From NCBI GenBank assembly GCA_030407085.1, contig CM059587.1, forward strand, positions 81,729,001 through 81,793,000: a stretch of 64,000 nucleotides of DNA, given 5' to 3'. Below, in pieces: positions 1 to 12,559 of the stretch. Each line of letters opens with the position of its first letter. The first letter of the stretch is position 1. The stretch comes from Trichopria drosophilae (lineage: Eukaryota > Arthropoda > Insecta > Hymenoptera > Diapriidae). The position numbers and the translations under genes were made by a program. A model generated the notes under the pieces. The model did not search any database. It had not been told where the DNA came from and saw nothing but the letters and a program-made list of their open reading frames with translations.

Positions 1-1159
1 GGCAAGGGTCGACTTATCAATATTTTAATTCACAATGCTTCTTTGGTCGGTCCAAACCTGTTTATTCGTATATTGTACAATTATCCATCATCATCATCAC
101 TTTACGACAGAGTGTTTCACATCGCTCTGGCATCTAAAGTATGTGATCATAACAACATATTCATTCATTATTATTGTTCATGCGCATCTTGAAGCCCACC
201 GCAATTTATACTCTAAACACGGATTGATTTTCGTTGATAACAAAAAAAATGTTTGCTTCGATATAATTGATAGTGATTTTGACGTTCCTGCAGACGTTAT
301 TACAGACTTTTAGTTGGTATATAGTCGACTATACCAGAATAGGAATATTTCTTATCACACGAAAATGCCTCATATATAAAAACATTTATATCATAATGAA
401 GTAGTATTTATTTTTTGTATTCTTATTTATTTGTATTTATTTATCTATCTTGGATTTTTTCAGCACACTTGGAGCCCTTTTCAAGTACATAAGACCTACA
501 AACGTTATTTGTTAATGACTAACGTCGCGTTTGTTTTCGCTTTATATATTATTTTTCGAATCGGAAGGAGGGGATTACTTAGACGATTTCAAAGTTAACA
601 AAAATTCATTATAACTAATATGTAAATTTTATATATCTTCTATTTTATTAATTGGTGGTTTTTGAAGAAATATGTGGATCATTTCTGAAATTCTTCTGCT
701 AAAAAGTTTATTTTAAACATCTGAAATTTTGACAACCTATTAAAAATTATACTGTGCGTCCTTTTTATGTTTTGTAATTACTGTTTCAGTTTGTTATGGT
801 CTCTGTAAATTATTTTTATGCTAAAAAATTCTGTGGTTAAACTCCCTGTTGGTCTCACCAACATAGGTAACATTACAGTTGTTACACTTTATTAACACAA
901 TATATATTATGCAATGTGATATTCGAAAAGGGTCAGCGATTTATTTAAACCTGTTCACACATGACACTTTATGGGTAGTTTCTAAGATTGACACTTGATA
1001 TGCTTTTGATTGAATGAAAACTTATTTCTATAGCGGAAACGCGATGAAACCTCATCAGATCTACGAGCATTGCGTACGCGCCTGGCGGTAACAAGAGTAA
1101 CTACACTGAGAGAAGTTGAACAATAAGAGAACACCGGTATTGCCTACTGTAGTACACAA

Positions 1160-1263
1160 AACAACGATTGTTTCCTATCGATATATTTTATCTTTATTGT
1201 TATCTATGTATCTGCACATGAAAAACAAAGATAAAACGAGATCGATAGGGAAACAATTGTTAC
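1160..1263. repeat. Inverted repeat of about 35-bp arms
   Basis: The left arm reads ACAACGATTGTTTCCTATCG and continues to TTTTATCTTT. The right arm, as reverse complement, reads TAACAATTGTTTCCCTATCG and continues to TTTTATCTTT. The arms are separated by about 30 bases. The pattern suits a small nonautonomous DNA-transposon remnant; no coding capacity and no convincing target duplication were seen. Confidence 0.6.
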
Positions 1264-1569
1264 TCTTGGGTGTGCAGTAGCGCCAAATGTTAGAGGCAAC
1301 GATGGCTCAGATTGGAACTGTCATTCCAAATCATAATATAAATATTACTCCAGCGTCATTGGGAATAGCGAGAGTACTCACTCATGTAAACATTGAGAGA
1401 GCTATTGTATTGTTTTGAGACGACATTCGTATCAAACTAAGAGCAACACAGTGCGGAAATCCAATATAAAACAGATCTCTTGCTTTGGTATAGCCAGTTG
1501 TCTCCCATGATATGACTTCTGTCTTAATCTTTTTTCAATTTAGATGTATCCCATACAACCAGACTTGAC

Positions 1570-1825
1570 TGAAAGTCGACTATAATTATCTTTTAACGGG
1601 ATATTCGATGAATGTTGACTGGGCATGAGTCTACTCAACTTTTATTCGACTTTTGTTTGTGGGGGAAGGAATACTATTTCGACGACTTGCATTAGTCCAC
1701 TATATTCTATACCCACCTCGCAGTCGACTGTAGCTTTCTAAAGTCAACTTACAGACAACGTACAGTCGACTTTCTGAAGTCTTTTCTAGTTGATTGTAGT
1801 TGACCTTTAGTCAACTCTGGTCTAA
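1570..1825. repeat. Degenerate AGTCGACT-rich repeats
   Basis: The palindromic core GTCGAC or its variant GTTGAC/GTCAAC recurs about ten times here (for example AAAGTCGACTATA, CGCAGTCGACTGTAG, TACAGTCGACTTTC, TAGTCAACTCTGG). Spacing is irregular, so this is a decayed short-period array and not a clean satellite. Confidence 0.45.
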
Positions 1826-4104
1826 CTTATTTTACTGAAAACATCCTCCCCTTTCTTTTATCGTTGATTCAAAGGAAGAGTTTAGAAATTCGAGAGTATT
1901 TTCAAACACTTTCTAGTTAGTATTTTTCAGAATAGATACGAATACAAGTCATAATACAAAATAAAATCAAAATAAATTAAAATATGTCGTACAATAGTGA
2001 TAGATTTCAAGATATGTCATCAATACTTGAAGAGTGAAGTAGGCCTCATTGTCTTAAATATGTTTTTGTTATTAATTATTTTTCTTCTATTATTACCTAT
2101 TCTAATACTCTTTGAAATAAAACTCAAAGGATTATGCACATTGGCATAAAAAAAGACAATATATTGTCCTTTTCTCAATCTGTTGCAGCTGAAGATAAAT
2201 ATAATACGAGAAAAACGCCGCAGTCCCCGATTCCAACAGTTGAAATAAGGGGATGGCACTTCAAAAAATGAGTAACTGCTTATTTGACATCGGTTTCGTC
2301 TTTAACATCTTCGTTATTATATGCCAAAATTATTGTAGGCAATTGCGTAGTCTTAGAGATAGTAATCATTAAATCTTACTCCACTGCGATTAAATTTCAC
2401 CCTTTTGAAGTAAATTTTGCTTGATTGGTTCAGGATTCGAATTTCTCTAACGATGAAGTTATATACTCCGTCGAAGAGTAGCCGAACTAGCATTGAAGTA
2501 AAGGAACGGAACACGGTAAAACTCATCCATGCTTTCCACAGTAATTCGGACATGGATGTACGATTTTATTCTCAAAAGAAAACTAGTAAAGTGTCTGCTG
2601 TAAAAAGAGTTGAACCTTTGGAATATACGAACATTTGAAAATGACAGTTGGCGAACGTATAATGCAGAAACTATTTCACTATTTATCTTAACCTCAAAAT
2701 ACAACCGTTTCCGTTCATTTCTGTTTACATTACTCTATTTTGACTTTATTAGTGTAAATAAATAACTCACGTTAGAAAGTAAGTTCATATGAACTGAAAA
2801 TCGACTCCAACGGTTTCATACTATTTTAAAATGTATTGATTATATGTTTAAACCGGAAACTGCCATGTTTCTTGAAAGATTCAAACTCAAGTCGAGACTT
2901 AACAAGTTAGGACCTTTGGGGTTAATTAAAGTTCTATTAGATTTTAGGATCCATGATAAAAAATTAGTTAAGGAATAAATTACAAAATAGGCTACAGCGT
3001 ATACTTTTTAACGTCGACTAAGCTACGTTAATATATATTTCTCTACTTGCATAATATTCAAATCAGTCCATACTGAAACCTTATTTTCCATCGATAGGAA
3101 TAGAGCAGTAAAGGCACCGCACTAATTATGAATGGATTACAGCACTAGAAATCACCCTCTAAAGGGCAATCTCACGACTTCGACGCGTACGCTTTCCTCG
3201 GATGAACTAATCCTTACCCTAATTCAAGCAGACGTAGTTCGCCATATTGCAAACTGCTTGATTTAATTACAAACCATAATAAATCTAAAATACTATTCGA
3301 CTAAAGTAAGCGAATAAGTTTCCCTCAAGTTTATCAAGATTGCATAAATTCCAAACTTGTTTTGATGCATTTTTATCTATTCTTCAAAATCAGCGTTCTA
3401 ACAAACCTCGAATTAAGTATACTACTGAAAAATATAAAATAAAGACATTTTTTATGAATGCACAAAAATTCTTGGACATGATCATATTAATGATTTTTTA
3501 AAGCAAAACACTCGGAAAGTGGGTCATTGGATTTCTCAAAAAAAGGAATGTCACGGGTGGGGTGACTATTATCCCATCGTGGCTGAATCCACGGTAACAC
3601 CCTCTGACGCATCTTTTAATTATGAGGCAGTACGAGGGTGTAGATAAAGACTTAATATTAAGAATGAATAGAAGCTTTAATACCATTCTTTCTTAAATAA
3701 AAGATTTATGAAGCTTCGGGTCTAAGCCGCAGGTCGTTGTTTCACATTTAATGTTAGAACCAACGCTATATCCAAAGAGGTTTCATTTTATTAAAAAACT
3801 ACTAATAAAACTTTGAAAAATAATGTCATTACTAGTTAACTGTTTCAAAAAATATTCTGTTTATTAGACTCCTCTACTCGATCATTTTTATACAGTCTTA
3901 GTTGTAACTATGTCCGGGAATGTAATACAGTAAAAATTAGTATTTGTGTCGGATATTCATGGCGCATTTGCAATGTAACTGGGACAATCTAACAATACCA
4001 AGTCAAAAGGTTACTTTAATAGCCCATATTTATTATAGACTATGTCAAGAAATTATTAAAGCCTTAAATACTAAAATAATGTTTTACTTCCTTTGATTTT
4101 CTAG

Positions 4105-4291
4105 GAACTGGAAAAGAATCCTCCACCACACGCCTTTGTTATAATGTATTCGGTAATCGACAAGGCGTCTTTTCAAAGAGCTGAAGATCTCCTATCTCGT
4201 CTTCATGATCTGGAACACTATCGTGGGAGACCTGTCATCTTGGTGGGCAACAAAATCGATGTAGTTCGTTCTCGAGTAGTCTCCTCTCAAG
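4105..4291 (+). CDS. RGK-family (Rad/Gem/Rem-like) GTPase, penultimate coding exon
   Basis: This internal exon encodes the G4 half of a Ras-fold domain. The translation runs ELEKNPPPHAFVIMYSV, then DKASFQRAEDLLSRL, then the guanine-specificity motif in VILVGNKIDVVRSRVVSSQ. NKxD binds the guanine base. The stretch VIMYSVxDKASFQRAE with LVGNKxDLVRxRxVS is characteristic of RGK proteins, membrane-associated GTPases that in animals inhibit voltage-gated calcium channels and act on the cytoskeleton. The 3' splice site is TTTTCTAG before 4105. The donor is CAAG/GTAATA after 4291, leaving one base (phase 1) that joins the next exon to make the Asp of SQ-D-GKC. Exons coding the P-loop and switch regions are absent from the window, so the gene is partial here. 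The family call is firm; which insect RGK paralogue is not resolved. Confidence 0.9.
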
Positions 4292-7184
4292 GTAATATAA
4301 CAATGCATTTTTTATTAGATTTGCCCTCATTTTAAATATTTACCGACTATAATCATCATACAAAAAGAACTAAGAAAATTGCATTGAACTGTCATAAATA
4401 GATAGAGTAGGAGAAAACGAAAATGAGCCACTTTCCGCCCACCCTATCGGGCCGAAAACGATTCTTTTCTATATAAGCATTAGTCGAAATTTGATCTTCC
4501 TCTTATAATCAGCGGAAAATTATTGAAGTATGTAACAGGGAGACATGATTTTACACTATTTAAAACGAGATTTAAATAAAAATAAAACCAGATTTTCCTC
4601 TTTTTAATTTGTGGCATAAATACGTAAGTTATGCTGTATCATCGGCTTACAATCCGCGTAAAAATTATAATTACATTTTGAAATAATATATTTCCAGATA
4701 CATAGGATTCCTACGTTAAACATTATACATTGCCATTTTTATATAAAAGATACGATTGACGTAAAACGTCGTTAATAATTGTATATTGAATGCACGTGCT
4801 AATCAGAAATGAATGTAGGTTAATCGATATTCTGTTCAACATTTTCAAACCGTTTGTTATTTTTAATCCGACTTTGTAACGCGCTTTTAATATAGATCAA
4901 AACGATTTCCACATATCTAGGGCGAAAACTTATCACAAAAAATAGTCTTGTACAAATAAAAGTTTTACCATTTTGCTTATATTTTTATATATTTTACTCT
5001 TTTTTGAAGCACATTTTTTTGCGATTGGTATATTACGTACTTCATAAATATTCGATGATATTTACAGAGAGGTAAATTTTGAAACGTCCGTTACGAGTTA
5101 AGTAGAAATTATTTTATTTTTAAAAAGAGTTTTTGTAGAATAAATATAGCTAAAACTAAACAGAGCATGAAGTCTACCTTTACATATTTAAATCAGTCGA
5201 ATTGTGAAGAACTAAAGGTTCTTATTACATGATTTATTATTTTGTTCTTTGACGAATTCGCACCTTCGTAAAGTTCTTTCATAAAATTGTAGAAACTTAC
5301 TATATATAAATTGGAAGCATATTTTTTTAAGTTTCTTATTCTTGCTAATTCATTCCGGCAACCGGCTTATATTTAGATAATATTAAATTCGTAATAAGTC
5401 ACCTGAAAATATCATGGGTTGTAGTCCCCACTTTTTGGTCTCTTTGAACTTAAATAACCTTAAAATATGTTGTTTAGGTCACTAAAATGTCATTACACAA
5501 TTATAAAATTATAAATTTTTGTTCTACGGAATTTGGAAAGAATAGATATTCTGCAGATAAGAACTAAAAACAAACACTCTAATAACAAATTGTCTCATGA
5601 GTGTCTTATTTAATGAAAACGCACAGAATGTGAGAAAATATATTTTCTTCGTACTGGGAGGAAAGATGCCGCTTATCCTCCCAGCCATAAAGAAAAATCG
5701 TATACTTCCCTCAGGAAGTAAAAAAGAATGCCTCCCTCGTTGAGTAATGTACTATTATTACCATACTATTGTTATAAATAAATTCGAAAAATGACGTTTT
5801 CTTGAAATAAATGTAATTATGACTAAATTATACCACAAAATACTTTCTTCGAGCCCTCGATACTGAATCGGGAATTTGTTTTTAGACGGATCCAATATGA
5901 TGATCGACACAATACAAAATTTGTCGGATTTACTTCAAACTTGTTATTTGAGGTGTTTTAGAGTTCCTGATTACAAATACAATGTTTGATTTTCGAAATT
6001 TAAAACCCAATGTGACGAACCAGGGATTTTAATCTCGACGGATTTATTTGAGATAGACATATTTTTTTGTTAAATAGGGGACATTGGGGTCGGTGTAAAT
6101 AAAAACAATATCGGATATTTACATTTTATTTTAGATATAATACTTTAATAATAATATGAGATAAAATAATAAAAAATGTCGAAACAAAATTTTGAAATTC
6201 TATGGTCGGACTCATAATCAGAGAATACAAAAATTCCCGGGTAATAATCTCGCGTTTTATGCGAGTCAGATCAATTTTCAATTTTGTGTCCGACATATTG
6301 ATTCCGTCATTTTGAATTGACAATCTAAGGTTGGATTCGCAATCAGAGACCATGAGAACTCCCAAATAAGAAGTTTCAAGTAAATCCGATAAATGTTCAA
6401 TTTTGTATCAGCCATATTCGATCGGCCATTTTGATTGTTGAAAATCTAAGATGAGATTCGTATTGTGTGACCCTGAAAATTTCCAATTCCGCAGTTTCCG
6501 CTTAATTAAGTAACTTGCCATATTTCTGTATACCATCTTGGATCCGCCATTTCAATTTTTCAAATCTGAATCCTGATTCGTGATCGGCGAGCCCAAAACT
6601 GGCGAGTAACACATTTCAACTGTTTTCCGTGTAAAGAAAAATGAACGATTGAAAGGGTTAAAGTGTGCATTAAATTAGTTGTAATTTTTCTAATCTTAAG
6701 ACAGTCGTACAACATTCGCTTTAATCCCTTCACTGTTTGAGAAGAATTTACTAGGCTTGTTCAAAAATGTTAAGTACTACCAAGATGACGGATATGTTTT
6801 AAACCTAATTGACAGGAATTTTTAAGCTCGCTGAGTTCAATTCCGGCGATAACATTAAAAATTAAACTCTGCTATTTTGGGTCCTCCATTTTGAATTTTA
6901 AAAATTTTGACGTGATTAAACAAAAATTGGATTTAAAATATTTACCGTATTCATTTTAAATTGTTATTAAGTTTATTTTGGTGACTGATTATGGGTTTGA
7001 TATTGATTTGTGGAAATTCAAAATTGCACAGCCAGTATGACGCATGATTTGTAAAATATTTACCTATTCTCTTAAAATTTAAATTAGAGTTTTTTTTTAA
7101 AAGTGAAAAAAAACCAATCCGTCATTCCAATTGTCGAAACAAACTATGAAGTAGTAAATTGAAGTAGTAAATCGTTGTTTTCAG
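4292..7184 (+). other. RGK gene intron, 2.9 kb
   Basis: The intron is bounded by GTAATA at 4292 and TTGTTTTCAG ending at 7184. It is A+T-rich and holds a small GGGAGGA/TCCTCCC hairpin near 5657-5684. The stretch from about 5880 to 6920 repeats a loose theme (TCCGCCATTTTGAATTTT, GATTCGTGATC, TTCAAGTAAATCCG) suggestive of an old degenerate tandem repeat. No coding segment was found. Confidence 0.7.
5880..6920. repeat. Degenerate long-period tandem repeat in the RGK intron
   Basis: Related phrases recur at about 120-bp spacing. A CCATTTTGAATT-like phrase appears near 6305, 6430, 6545 and 6890, each with a nearby GATTCGxAATC and TTTCAAGTAAAT-like piece. Divergence is high and I could not define clean unit borders, so this is a low-confidence description. 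Confidence 0.35.
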
Positions 7185-7477
7185 ATGGAAAATGCATGGC
7201 CTGCACTTACCGGGCGAAATTTGCAGAAATTTCGGTGGGCATCAATCACAACGTGGACGACCTCCTGGTTGGAATCCTGAGTCAGATCCGATTGAAGGTC
7301 AGCCAAGGTCAGTTGGAATATAAGGCCGGAAGTAGCGGCGGTGGCGAACACGGGGAGCACTGGTACAAGTCTCGCGGGGTGGTTCGCGCGAGTATGAAAG
7401 CTCGCCAAATGCTGACGTGGCTTTTCGGCAAAGAAGACCGCAAGTTCAAGAACTGCGAAAACCTACACGTCTTATAA
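7185..7477 (+). CDS. RGK-family GTPase, terminal coding exon
   Basis: This exon carries the end of the GTPase fold and the C-terminal tail. After the split Asp it reads GKCMACTYRAKFAEIS, matching the G5 region (here AKFAEIS) of RGK proteins, then VGINHNVDDLLVGILSQIRL. The tail has a Gly/Ser stretch (SSGGGEHGEHW), a basic segment with ARQMLTWLFGKEDRKFK, and ends CENLHVL before TAA. The cysteine exactly seven residues from the end with Val-Leu at the terminus is the RGK C-7 signature, which replaces the CAAX box of other Ras proteins; no prenylation motif is present. In the family the basic tail binds membrane phosphoinositides and calmodulin. The exon is clearly more GC-rich than the surrounding DNA, consistent with purifying selection on coding sequence. 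Confidence 0.92.
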
Positions 7478-7960
7478 ATTTTCGAAAATCCGACTATCTT
7501 CGCATTTTTAGCGAACATTGTGTCGACTCTCAGGACAGACAAAAAATGAAGCGTTGTTTTTTGACAATCGAAACGTGCAATAAAAAATCCTGGCGCCCGA
7601 TTGACGCCTGGTCAGAATCGAATGTCCCTTTCTGTCTTCTCCCGTTCCCGTTGAGCTTCGGCGCGTGTCGTGCCAATAATGTAAGTACATGTTCGATCTC
7701 GACATGGTAACCCGTAATGCCGTCGATTTTGAATCTTTATTCGACAGAAACGACGTGTGTGATGTGTCGTTTCTATATATATCGTACAGAAATTATAATA
7801 AATTTGGAGCTCGCGACATCTCCAACAACTTCTTCCAGTTGCTACATTCTCCAGACTAGAGAAAAGACTTTTGCGCTTCATTTTTTCAAGAAATACGCGT
7901 ACTGTGTTTGTTGAAATTTGATGGTTACGTTTGCTGCGATTAACGTGCCAATTAACTTTC
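7478..7960 (+). other. Probable 3' UTR of the RGK gene
   Basis: Sequence just after the RGK stop stays less A+T-rich than the flanking DNA until about 7870, as expected for a 3' UTR. An AATAAA hexamer lies at 7797-7802. Several open frames on both strands here look like by-products of the composition. The true cleavage site cannot be read from sequence alone. Confidence 0.4.
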
Positions 7961-10900
7961 AAAACTCTAGAATTTTGTTATTTTTATATAATAGATCTTT
8001 GTGAATGGATCTCTAACAGTGTGGTCCTGATAGCGACGCAAATTCTGTTGAGGTCAAATTTTCGGACTCTCTTTTACTTCAGCTTTATTTAAATAAGAAA
8101 ATTCTAGATCGGAACAAAGACATCAATTCCAAATTGTTGTGAAGGTCGGGGCCAATAGGCCGAAAAAATATTGGTCCTCGATTAAAAAAGCCAATTTGAC
8201 CTTAAAATGACCTCCGAGGTCACGATCAAGGTCAAATGTAAGAAAACCATCAAAGAACGAGAAAAAGTCATAAAACTGCTGTCTAAACTTATTTTCTCGA
8301 AAATTATTTTGAGTTTGCAAAATTTGAAGGAATTTATAAAAGGATAACTTTCGTTTAACGAAAAAATTGATTCAGCGCGTTAATCGTTATCTGGCTCGAA
8401 TCTAGTCAAATATTTTGAAGAGAAAATGTATAATTTATCATTTTTACGTGCAAATTAACAAACTCCCCATTCGCTTCGCAACTATTCTTATAAATTTTCA
8501 TTAAATTTATATTTCATAATAAAAAGTCCTTGACTGGATTCGAACCGTAAATACTCGGACACTGAGAATAATGACCTACAGCCGTTTTCAAGACCACACT
8601 AAAGGAATAATCCTTCGTAATATCTTCGAAAAAGAATGTTTTTGCATGAAATTTATGAATATACGCATACCTGTAGAAATTTCGCATGTATAAGGCACGA
8701 AAACAAATTCTTACCGTAAAATGTAAATAATGACTTCAAAAAAAAACTATAAACTTCGTAATTCTTTAAAAATATTTGTCATGGTAACATTTTAAAGACT
8801 CAATGAATCCTGAATGTACAAAATTATTGTACCAATTAGTAATTTCCTATCGGTGCTCATATCAGACGTGGAAATTTAATTTTTTACCAAGATCTTTAAA
8901 TGGGACCAAGTTTCAAGGCTATATATAATATCACATTTTCTAATACTTGACATTTTAAAGTTGTTCGAGCTTGAAATATCAACGTTAATGTAGAAGCAGT
9001 CTTACATTAGTATATGTAAACCATCAAATTTCATCAAAACAACTATGTTTGTCATTTTTCTTCAGTGTACAACGTTGTCAATCATTGAATTACATTTAGA
9101 ACGGCTAAAAATATCACCTGAGAAAACTCCCGCGTAAAGAATGTAAGGGTAAACTTTGTAACCTGAAGTGTTACAGTTGTAAGTATAATAAATCTATACG
9201 ATGTCAACTAATACATCGTATTTATGACTGTCTTAAAAAATATCTGACAATAGATAGAAATGCTAATTGTAACGGAATGTAATTTTATCGTAACGAAAAA
9301 TTATCGATTCAATTTTATGCTCGGAAAAAAATTATGAAAGAATTCGTTAAAATTCAAATATGTGCTCATTAAGTAACTAGAATATTCTTTAAAGGTGCTA
9401 ATTTTTATTTCAAACATCACGCACAGTTTATTAACGCAATATTCCAAGTAGATGAATGATTTTTTCCGTGCGATGTTCATTCATCACGCTACAGAATAAA
9501 TATTTATAAATAGAGTATATATAATCTTATATGCTGGATAATATTGTGCTGGAATGTATTATATTATAAAAGTTCCATGCACCCAAGAATGGATTTATTA
9601 CGTGCATGTTGAAGAATGATGCGGAGGCCTTTGAATAAAGAACAGAATTTCAGTAGTGTTTTTTACTTTAATTCATATTAAAAATTTCTTTATTTGAAAT
9701 ATTGATCCGACTCTACTAAATATAAATCATATCAATTATATCCACCATTTTAAAATCGATGGTTACGTTATGGCCTTTGCATGCACTAATAAATTATATA
9801 ATGTATATATTCAATATTGTACATTACTGTAACGAATATATAAACCCGTGTGTACCTTGTTCGTGTTTTGATTAACACTGACATGTAAAGTCTTCAATTT
9901 TTTACAATTATATTTAAGCATATAAGATTATGTACCATAATGCATATGATTCAGGTGATGCATGGGAATTTGTAGCCTAGTGTTACTACGTTCTTGTAAG
10001 ATGATGTATAATATTATACAGCGGATGAAGAAATGACGGAATAACATTACTTGATTCTTCAGTAACTTCCGAAAGCCAATAATATCGAATGAGAATTCGA
10101 TTGGCTGATGGCATTTTGTCACCCATTCTACATATTAGAATTATATATAAAAGGGTAAAATATACAAAAATCGACTCTGTCATCATTTTCCGCGATTCTG
10201 GTACACTGTACATGATAATTTATATAAAATGATTAGTGAATCATTTTTTTTAAAGCACTGATCGAATGCGCAAAACGTATCTTCGTAGACCCGTGAATGT
10301 ACAAAAAAGATACTCTGCGCCCATTCAACTGAAACTCGCTAATAACCGAATGTCGTTTGTTCGAAAATGACAACAGCTGGTTATTTATTGCTCTGTCAGA
10401 ATTGTTGTTTATATATTTATTCCGTTGTACGACCATACCTTATTGAAACAAAGCGCTCGCCAAAGACATCAATAAATCGACGATGCCTTCGAATATAAAA
10501 AGCTTTGAAACGAGATGGGAACTACCATTCATACGATCTATCGAAGGCGATAATAACCGTAATATACAATTTTGTTAATATATTTACTAAAAAGTGGCCG
10601 ATTTTATGTAGGATGCGTAAAGATATGGGAACATATGCACGAATTATAAAAATCAACGTATTTTGTCGTCGGATACGATTTATGTTTTCTTCGCATCCAC
10701 GCGAAATGAATCCAAAATATTGACAAATACATGTCGATCGGATGTGAAAATACAAATTTTCGAAGAATTCTATTTCGGGTATAAATGTGATTAAAAGGAG
10801 AGGAAAACTTAATAATATAAAAAAAGATCAGATATTTTAAGTTTCGAATAATATAAAATGTTAATAAAACTACCAAATAATAATTGTAATTTTATTTCAT

Positions 10901-11131
10901 CCTATTCTACCTCCAAACTAACAACACAAATATAATTCCTAATATATTTACTTTTAGCTGCTACGAGAGGGCGCAGTGAACATTTTTCCCGCAAGTGCTT
11001 AGTTTCGCTGAGTATAACGATTTTCATTCATTGTCTAGATCGGTGCAGATTTCAAGTGCATATCATATATCGAAAATAAGGACTCAAAATTCAAAATATT
11101 AATAGCATTCAAAATTACATATAACACGAAA
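7961..11131. other. Intergenic, no gene seen
   Basis: Mostly unique-looking A+T-rich DNA. A TGACCTT/AAGGTCA-rich segment at 8130-8240 resembles units of the foldback element further right. A T-arm-like string GGTTCGAATCC occurs on the - strand near 8535 but does not sit in a foldable tRNA. I see no exon on either strand. Confidence 0.5.
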
Positions 11132-11175
11132 ACACAAAAAAGTGGTACGTCCGACCATAGCCGAAGGTATTTCCT

Positions 11176-11730
11176 TTGGGTCGCTGGATCCGAACCCTGT
11201 GTTCACTTTACCTCAACAGGTCTAGATCAAGGGTTAATTGAAGGTCAAATGTAGAGAATCAATTTAATATCAAAGGGAACCATTACATTTACATATTTTT
11301 GAGGTCGCTGAATGCGAATACGATGTCCACTTGTCCTCGTCAGGTCCATGTCAAAGTGAATTGAAGGTCAAATGTAGAGAATCAATTTAATATCAAAGGA
11401 AACCGGTATATTTACATATTTTTGAGGTCGCTGAATCCCAATATGGTGTCCGATTGTCCTCATCAGGTCTGTGTCAAGGCGAATTGAAGGTCAAATGTAG
11501 AGAATCAATTTAATATCAAAGGGAACCAGCATATTTACTCATTTTTGAGGTCGCTGAATCCGAATACGGTGTCCGCTTGTCCTCATCAGGTCTATGTCAA
11601 GGTGAATTGAAGGTCAAATGTAGAGAATCGATTTAATATCAAAGGCAACCAGTATATTTCCACATTTTTGAGGTCACTGAATCCGAATCTGATGTCCGTA
11701 GCAGATCTCAGTCAAGGTCAGTCAAATGTC
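11176..11730 (+). repeat. 122-bp tandem repeat, left arm of the foldback-like element
   Basis: Four to five head-to-tail units share GTCGCTGAATCCGAATA, TCCTCATCAGGTCTATGTCA, AATTGAAGGTCAAATGTAGA and ATCAATTTAATATCAAAGG. The middle units differ by only a few bases, suggesting recent expansion or homogenisation; the outermost units are more diverged. Confidence 0.85.
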
Positions 11731-11875
11731 AAAGATAGAGAATCAGTATGATATCGATTTAAACCCACATATTCGTATGTTTTTCAATTACTATACCTCC
11801 CTACTTCGTGTTTTTACCCTTTTTTATGGCGTAGAACTACTTTATTATGAAATGATCTGCGAAACGTATTGCTCT

Positions 11876-12440
11876 TATCGTTTTCTTGATGTCGATGATA
11901 AATCTCGTTTTAAAGACCACCAATAATCGTCTAACATATTTACATAATCTCTACCTTGGGACCGGCGGTACATCTCTTTAATAACTTGGTGAAATCGTTC
12001 TCCCTTGTTTAAGATTCTTTAAACAGCCAGAATTTGTTAAGCTATCTAGCAAGTTTGAGACCATTTCTTTGTAGTTTGGATTCTTTCAATCGTCCAGAAA
12101 TTTTTGTAACTAACCCGTCATCTTTTACAAGCTACGGATCCATAAACATTCCCTTTTCACAGTTACGCATTACTCAAATGGGGTAATGGACCATCTTTAT
12201 TTAGAGCTTTCACCCATTGTTTCATAAGTCCCAATTTGTTATACAGAGTTGTAATAAGGATTTTTGAGGGATCAACAATTGGATCGTGTATTATATTGTT
12301 CGAAATCGGTTCAGGGGTTTGTCTAGGATGTCAAACAATATTTGTTGCTCCCGACATTCTCATTCACATAAAAAACATAGATTCTTCGTGAATCCTGATT
12401 GTTGTCCCAGTATTATTATGATGCTTTTAAGATCACAAAC
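11876..12440 (-). pseudogene. Decayed repeat-associated ORF (HGERFHQ-type arthropod family)
   Basis: Reading the - strand gives successive pieces DLKSIIIILGQQSGFTKNLC FLCE(stop), then DPSKILITTLYNKLGLMKQW VKALNKDGP, then EKGMFMDP(stop), NYKEMVSNLLDSLTNSG and finally KGERFHQVIKEMYRR, LDDYWWSLKRD and SRKR(stop). From memory these line up in order with a multi-copy arthropod family containing LLGxQxGYTKxxCFLCxWDSR, PPLHIKLGLMKxFVKAL and HGERFHQD segments. That family is unannotated, to my knowledge, and often found in repeats. Stops and frame changes separate the pieces, and the part between the -GC- and HGERFHQ segments appears deleted, so it is nonfunctional. The function of the family is unknown to me. 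Confidence 0.6.
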
Positions 12441-12559
12441 ACTTAGTTATCCATATTCTTTATATCTAATCCTATCTTAGACTACCAATGTATTAAAATG
12501 TGGTGTTTATTACATAAATACTTAAATTGTTTAAAATTGTTAACCTAACAGTAATCATT

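Larger units (their letters stand above)
1..4104. other. Noncoding upstream/intronic DNA of the RGK GTPase gene
   Basis: I read this stretch for the missing RGK exons (P-loop GxxGVGKS, DDEYGE-like switch, DHTSSE-like segment) on the + strand and found none, so it is probably intron. It is A+T-rich. It holds an inverted repeat at 1160-1263 and a cluster of AGTCGACT/AGTTGACT motifs at 1570-1825. A 92-codon open frame begins at 35, but its composition is like the surrounding DNA and I recognise no domain in it. Confidence 0.5.

Noticed and set aside
35..313. 92-codon + strand frame at the left edge
   Set aside because: His/Ile/Phe-rich with no recognisable domain; composition equals the surrounding noncoding DNA.
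5657..5684. CTGGGAGGA...TCCTCCCAG hairpin as a terminator or regulatory RNA
   Set aside because: Single short hairpin in a eukaryotic intron; no supporting context.
7181..7962. Several open frames on both strands over the RGK last exon and following DNA
   Set aside because: They overlap the RGK exon in other frames or the relatively GC-rich 3' UTR; only the RGK frame matches a family and has a proper acceptor.
8530..8600. tRNA-like string GGTTCGAATCC on the - strand
   Set aside because: The bases beside the T-loop do not pair as a T-stem and no acceptor or anticodon stem could be formed.
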